64,000 nucleotides of DNA, taken from NCBI GenBank assembly GCA_902493375.1, contig CABUPH010000012.1, forward strand, positions 1-64,000, read 5' to 3'. The position numbers were made by a program, and so were the translations under genes. The DNA comes from an uncultured Collinsella sp. GTDB lineage: Bacteria > Actinomycetota > Coriobacteriia > Coriobacteriales > Coriobacteriaceae. This document shows positions 60,009-64,000 of the stretch, piece after piece; position 1 is the first letter of the stretch, and every line of letters begins with the position of its first letter. The notes under the pieces are model-generated. The model was not told the DNA's origin, did no database searches, and saw only the letters and a program-made list of their open reading frames with translations.

Positions 60009-61316
60009 CTACTCTACGTTGATGAAGAATGGGTTGCTCCAACGGACGCAATAGCCCCTTCGGATTACAAAACATTGAACATAGTGTTTCCCCGTATACG
60101 CTGTCTCCTCCCGACGGGAAGTCTTTTCTATGTTTGGGATCTCGAAACCACCCCTACGGCAAACCCTCATAGCTTCATCGCCGGTATTCGTGACTTGCCA
60201 CTTTACCCTGCCATCTTTTACCGGCCCACAGTTCACTCTGTACACGATAGTGGAGCCCTTCGGTATGAGCGCGCCGTCGTTTTCGAGTGCTCGCATTTCT
60301 CCTGAAGGCAATTTGACCGTCGCCGTAATTGTTGCATTTGGCTTACGTGCCTGCATGGGAAAGCCTAACGGCTGCCTGTGCGGAACAGACAATGCGTACT
60401 GTTGGCTTATTGACTTATCTGATGCCGTGGTTCCGTACGAAGAGACTCCCGAAGGAAAGTTGTTTCCAAGTATTTGCTTCCAGACGCTGTTGCCGGTTCC
60501 TTCATCCGCAAGAAGCGAGAGATGCTCGTTGAGTTTGTCCACGAACTGGGCGAAATCGTTATAGCAGTACTTTCCGGCAAGGTTGTTTCCCTCTATGGCT
60601 GGATCCTCAATGAAGGGCACCTTGTACGAGTCGAGTTCATCGGCGTATGCAACTGCAAGGTTCGCCATTACCTGCATGACGCAGTCCTCGATTGACAACC
60701 CTGCTTCAGGTAGATTGTCGGCGATCATCTTCTCAAGAGTGATGCCCTTTGGGAACTTCACACAACTTGGGCAGTTCTCCCTTCTCCACCACTTCATTAT
60801 CTTCACTAGAGGTTTGTAATCCCCGTTGAACCCTTTGTTAACCTCAGTCGTCCAAGCGAGATGCTCTTTGGGATTCGTCTGCCTCCATTCGCCATCGGTT
60901 TTCGAACCGATGTAGAGAAGACCGTCTTCATCTTTGACCAAGGGGACAACATCGAGATGGAAGTTTGCCATGTCAATGCCGATGGAATGCGTTTGCACTC
61001 TGACGTTCTTGTAGCACTCGCGCTCACGTATCGCATCCTCGAGCTCGAGCAAGACGCAAAACGGGGAATCGTTGATGGAGTGGTTTGTCTCAACGATGAT
61101 GTCAATATCGCAGCTGTCAGAATCTTTCTTCGGTCGTATGAAGGTCTGCTTGGCGTATGAACCCGAGAGGTATGTGTCCTTGCATATAGCCCCATAGGTC
61201 TCACTTGCCTTAAGATGGTCCCTGAGATTTCGGTGAAGTCGACTCGCTTCATCAATGGTGCTCTTGCTGGGATTGATGTCCTTCAAGAATGATTCAAAGT
61301 CTGCGCTATTTGTCAT
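60009..61316 (-). CDS. CD-NTase (SMODS) with AGS-C sensor domain
   Basis: A 435-residue cyclic-nucleotide synthase of the CBASS type. The nucleotidyltransferase core has GS at residues 52-53 (SGSYAKQTF), Asp70/Asp72 (CDIDIIVET) and the third Asp at 122 (LDVVPLV). The C-terminal ~130 residues carry the AGS-C domain (WQVTNTGDEA, RRGGFEIPN, YTGKHYVQCFVI, FFINVE). The ATG at 61316 follows AAAGGCGG; upstream sequence to 61355 is not family-like. It should make an oligonucleotide or dinucleotide messenger on phage infection; the product cannot be told from sequence. Confidence 0.9.
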   Translation of the reverse strand: MTNSADFESFLKDINPSKSTIDEASRLHRNLRDHLKASETYGAICKDTYLSGSYAKQTFIRPKKDSDSCDIDIIVETNHSINDSPFCVLLELEDAIRERECYKNVRVQTHSIGIDMANFHLDVVPLVKDEDGLLYIGSKTDGEWRQTNPKEHLAWTTEVNKGFNGDYKPLVKIMKWWRRENCPSCVKFPKGITLEKMIADNLPEAGLSIEDCVMQVMANLAVAYADELDSYKVPFIEDPAIEGNNLAGKYCYNDFAQFVDKLNEHLSLLADEGTGNSVWKQILGNNFPSGVSSYGTTASDKSISQQYALSVPHRQPLGFPMQARKPNATITATVKLPSGEMRALENDGALIPKGSTIVYRVNCGPVKDGRVKWQVTNTGDEAMRVCRRGGFEIPNIEKTSRREETAYTGKHYVQCFVIRRGYCVRWSNPFFINVE

Positions 61317-61788
61317 ATAACCGCCTTTCCAAACAGATGTTCTAGTGTCTGACATTATAACAACCGTGCTTTAAAAATGTGGTTTTTAGAGCCATTGCTA
61401 GGCACAAGATGTTGCGGTCTCATTCCATCCGTACGATTCAGGAGCTGTCTGGCAAGCAGGAGGACAGAATGGAGCCTCAAAGCCTCCTTGAAGTCATTGA
61501 GATTCTTGTCGTTTTTCGAAACATTTGCGCGCGACGATCGGCTTTGCTGTGCAAGGCCGCGCGGGCGCGATTTAAGCAATATGCTCCACTCGCTCGAGAG
61601 GGTTTTGCCCACAAGCGAGATGCCGGAACTCGTCAATGAGCTCGACTCTGTACTACTGAAGCATCCTACCTGTCTACAGCAGAATCACGCTGGAAATCGC
61701 AAAAACAATGGTGGCTTTTTTAAGGCCGCTATGAGCCAAAGCTGCCAAAGAGCAACAAACTAACTACAAACCATTGGCCTGCAAAAGC

Positions 61789-61827
61789 CCCGTGCATTGC
61801 AGCCAGCAGCGGGCTGCAATGCACGGG
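61789..61827. repeat. 16-bp perfect hairpin
   Basis: Exact 16-base arms (61789-61804 and 61812-61827; core CGTGCATTGCAGCC) with a 7-base loop. On the minus strand it is followed by GCTTTTGC, a weak terminator signature. Confidence 0.6.
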
Positions 61828-61981
61828 CCTGCCGTTGTGCTATGTACGTGAGATTCATACAGTGGTCTACTGCCCCTGTGCCCTGTACATGCCCTCGGTT
61901 GCCTCATGGGTGCCGCCCTGACGGCGGCCGGCGCCACGCTCATGGCGCGCCGCCCGGACGGGTCCGCCCCCGAGAAGCCGC

Positions 61982-62119
61982 ATGAAGGCGAAGAGGAAGG
62001 CGAGCAGAATGGCCTTCCTGCTGCACCTGATTGGAATGGGCATGGGGCTGTGCACGCTCGTCGTCTACGCTTGCATCAAGGTTGGGGCTGAAAGCGAAGC
62101 GGCTGACTATGCGGGCTGA
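61982..62119 (+). CDS. Candidate small membrane protein, 45 residues
   Basis: MKAKRKASRMAFLLHLIGMG followed by a hydrophobic helix (residues ~10-32) and an acidic tail. The upstream purine stretch (GAGAAG) is a weak ribosome binding site. Another overlapping frame (61906 onward) is also membrane-like in its first ~20 residues, so the assignment is tentative. Confidence 0.3.
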   Translation: MKAKRKASRMAFLLHLIGMGMGLCTLVVYACIKVGAESEAADYAG

Positions 62120-62156
62120 TCAGTGAGCGTCAAACTGTTCGGAACCGAATGGAAAA

Positions 62157-62187
62157 AGAGAGGCCCTTTGCAAAAAGGACCTCTCTG
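62157..62187 (-). terminator. Terminator of the AIPR transcript
   Basis: On the minus strand AGAGAGGTCCTT pairs with AAGGGCCTCTCT (one mismatch) around a 6-base loop and is followed by TTTTTCC, 35 bases after the AIPR stop. Confidence 0.8.
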
Positions 62188-62221
62188 CTGAAAGCATTCT
62201 AGAGAGCAGCCTTGGATTACC

Positions 62222-63922
62222 TTAAGGTAACTGTAGCGAAATCTTTTCCTTGACTTTGGTTGCCATGGCGTAGGACTTAGCGGTTTTGGATGTTCCGCCA
62301 AGGGCCAGATAAACATCCAAAACCATGTCCGCAACTTCTTGAATAATTTCATCTGACAGCTTGTCAAGGTCGAGTTTCTCTATGTCACCGAACGTCAGGT
62401 TATCTTTTTTGGACAAGATGGAAGCAACGCCCATTATCACGTAAAATCGTATGTCGCTTATTTGGGACCCTTCTAAGTCTCTCTTAATTTGCGGAAACCT
62501 CAAGCAAACCTGTTTTCCAAGGCTAGCGGCTCTGTAGTAAGCCTCAAGGTTGCCATCCTGCCCAAATATTTTCTTATACTGAGCCTCGTCAGACAAAAGC
62601 GTCGACGGTCTTGCTCTTGCCTGATCCGGTCTGCCGAGAAGTATCGACATCATGCATTGCGCAAGAAAGGAGAGGGTTACGATCTCCTCCCTCTTCCTCC
62701 CCTGGTTTTTGTAATAGTTCTTCCGCCTTTCGTAATACAACCCATTTCTTTTCATGTAGAGTTCGATTTGAATATGGATTTGGTCAGTAGCGCGAAGCGA
62801 TGTCTTTTTCACCTGAGTTTGGTTGTTCGTCGCCAGTATCACTCTGTTTCTGGTCTCATTGCTTCCGGGCACAAGGATTTTTACCATCACATTTCTGGAA
62901 TCTTCGGCGTCTTCCGTACGAGACTCCATAAATTTGTATATTTCATATGACGTTTGAAGTCCATTAACGATGCGAGGCTCTTCCATTTTCACTTCTGCTC
63001 CTGCTATTTGATAGGCTTCAGAAGCCAGTATCGTTACTCCGTTGTTGAGCCACCAGAAATCGTCTTCGCTAGGATGCTCCAACGTTTCCCTGATTCCTTT
63101 GTTGACTGAAACATTTCCCTCGTAATCTCTGACGTTCGCCTCGAAAAGATAGCTACGGAGCTGCCCCTGGTCGTCAGTGAGGAAGCGGTAGTAATCCGAC
63201 AAAGACACCAGGCCAAAGACGTCCGTTCTCTGAGGAACCGACGCATAGGACCCCGAAAAACGCATAACAAGCCCGCTCTCTGCGGGAGGCGACCAGATGC
63301 GCATCAATTCGTCTGCTCCAACTAAAACGCACGAAGAGCTAAATCGGCTTACGCCGACGATTTCGTCAATGGCGGCCGGAAGCTGCTCTTTCTGAATCTT
63401 AACGCCGTCCGATGGTGAATCCGCATTCGCGATGTACACGAACTTCATTCGGATTTCGTTTCCGGCCATCGCTGCTGCTTAAATCGCTTCTCTTATTCTT
63501 CTAAAAGTATCGATAACACGTTCGGAATATTTATCATTGAATTCATTTAAATTTATACCGAATGTTAGAAGGTCATTACAGGTGTCCTTCCACTTCAAGA
63601 ACACGTCTTCTTTGAATGATTTTGAAACCTTGGTCTGAAGAATAACTATTTCAACCCTTGATCCACGATTGATGTAGTCTTTAATCTGGACGTCCTCACT
63701 CAAGAAATTATTGTTGGCAAAGATGTAGATCGCATCGCAGCCCCCGTCTCGCGACCCTCCAATGAGCCCTTCCGCTATCTCATCGTCGTCAAGGTCGTAT
63801 GGAGCCATGTATCGAGAAGAGGCCAACAGTTCAAAGTAGTCCCCTTTAGAACTATACTCAGCCTGCTTAGAGAATTCGTCCGAAATGAATCCGTCTATCA
63901 GAATCTGGCTGTTAGTTGGCAT
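62222..63922 (-). pseudogene. AIPR-family abortive infection gene split by an in-frame TAA
   Basis: A 566-codon frame of the AIPR type (abortive infection, phage resistance). The N-terminal ~147 codons hold a PD-(D/E)XK-like nuclease core (DGGCDAIYIF near 59-69, then VEIVILQTK near 90-98, a D...QxK pattern). The second part (from the ATG at 63469, 415 residues) has the AIPR body: NVSVNKGIRETL, FWWLNNGVTILA, IVNGLQTS, TNNQTQVKKTSLRA and GLYYERRKNYY. A single TAA (63479-63481, codon 148) separates them in the same frame; a CAA-to-TAA change would explain it. The ATG at 63922 follows GGAGGA. Two separately translated halves or a sequencing error are alternatives. Confidence 0.8.
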
Positions 63923-63956
63923 TCTTCCTCCATCCAAAGATGAATAAACTAATGAA

Positions 63957-63986
63957 ATGATATGACTTTTATGATTTTAGTGTAAA
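63957..63986 (-). promoter_or_regulatory. Predicted promoter of the AIPR gene
   Basis: On the minus strand TTTACA (63981-63986) and TATCAT (63957-63962) are 18 bases apart, 35 bases upstream of the ATG at 63922. The surrounding sequence is AT-rich. Confidence 0.5.
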
Positions 63987-64000
63987 CACCAAAACAGCCG

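Larger units (their letters stand above)
61317..62221. other. 905-base gap with no supported large gene
   Basis: Between the CD-NTase start and the AIPR stop. Several 60-130-codon frames overlap on both strands at 61355-61763 without recognisable sequence, suggesting decayed DNA. It also holds a hairpin (61789-61827), a candidate small membrane protein (61982-62119) and the AIPR terminator (62157-62187). Confidence 0.45.

Noticed and set aside
61355..61763. Overlapping frames of 86-128 codons considered as a transposase or HsdR remnant
   Set aside because: No motif of either family could be recognised on either strand, so no name is given.

Overview
The window looks like a chromosomal segment of a Coriobacteriia actinobacterium, most probably Collinsella or a close relative. 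It is GC-rich, carries both RNase J and RNase Y, has a SpoVS protein in an otherwise non-sporulating gene set, has the actinobacterial lexA / LysM-protein / nrdR cluster, and has an FHA gene next to an FtsR-type MerR gene. The genus is inferred from gene content and order; no database was searched.

From 1 to about 18.3 kb, a plus-strand housekeeping block reads: RNase J, FtsK, a RodZ-like HTH membrane protein, YajQ, RimO, PgsA, CinA C-domain, RecA, RecX, RNase Y, a GHKL ATPase, SpoVS, MiaB, MiaA, HflX. Between 18.3 and 20.8 kb lies an SOS locus: minus-strand lexA with an acyltransferase-like membrane gene, divergent from a LysM membrane protein (YneA/DivS-like), then nrdR and dut. LexA boxes sit inside the promoter spacers of recA and of the LysM gene. 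The convergent gap 21.2-21.66 kb holds a terminator and three copies of a REP-like hairpin element.

From 21.7 to 30 kb the strands are mixed: glycolipid glycosyltransferase, trxB, DUF1836, DegV, NlpC/P60, apt, FtsR-like MerR, FHA, CDP-alcohol phosphotransferase and tRNA-Pro. From 30.1 to 47.2 kb a tightly packed minus-strand run, with many start/stop overlaps, encodes CoaBC, a zinc-ribbon protein, a Nif3-like protein, cysteine desulfurase, Rpe, GpsA, PlsY, Der, a DUF512 protein, IspH, PlsC, Cmk, an RluB-type pseudouridine synthase, ScpB, ScpA, a site-2 protease, a small membrane protein and an ABC-F ATPase.

From 47.2 to 49.9 kb come two duplicated tRNA-Ala(GGC) genes around a CAT-anticodon tRNA, a 31-bp perfect inverted repeat, a VSR/DUF559-like nuclease gene and tRNA-Val(CAC). 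Downstream of tRNA-Val, to the window end, is a defence-type accessory island: a Doc/Fic toxin with a small upstream partner; a DUF3990/XRE toxin-antitoxin pair with a 25-bp palindromic operator; a broken MNT nucleotidyltransferase; RloA/RloB; two unrecognised genes; a broken LPXTG-type surface protein; remnants of hsdM and hsdS flanking a papain/transglutaminase-fold gene; a two-gene CBASS-like module (CD-NTase with AGS-C domain plus a membrane-anchored Rossmannoid candidate effector); and an AIPR abortive-infection gene split by one in-frame stop. Three island genes each carry a single premature stop in an otherwise intact frame.
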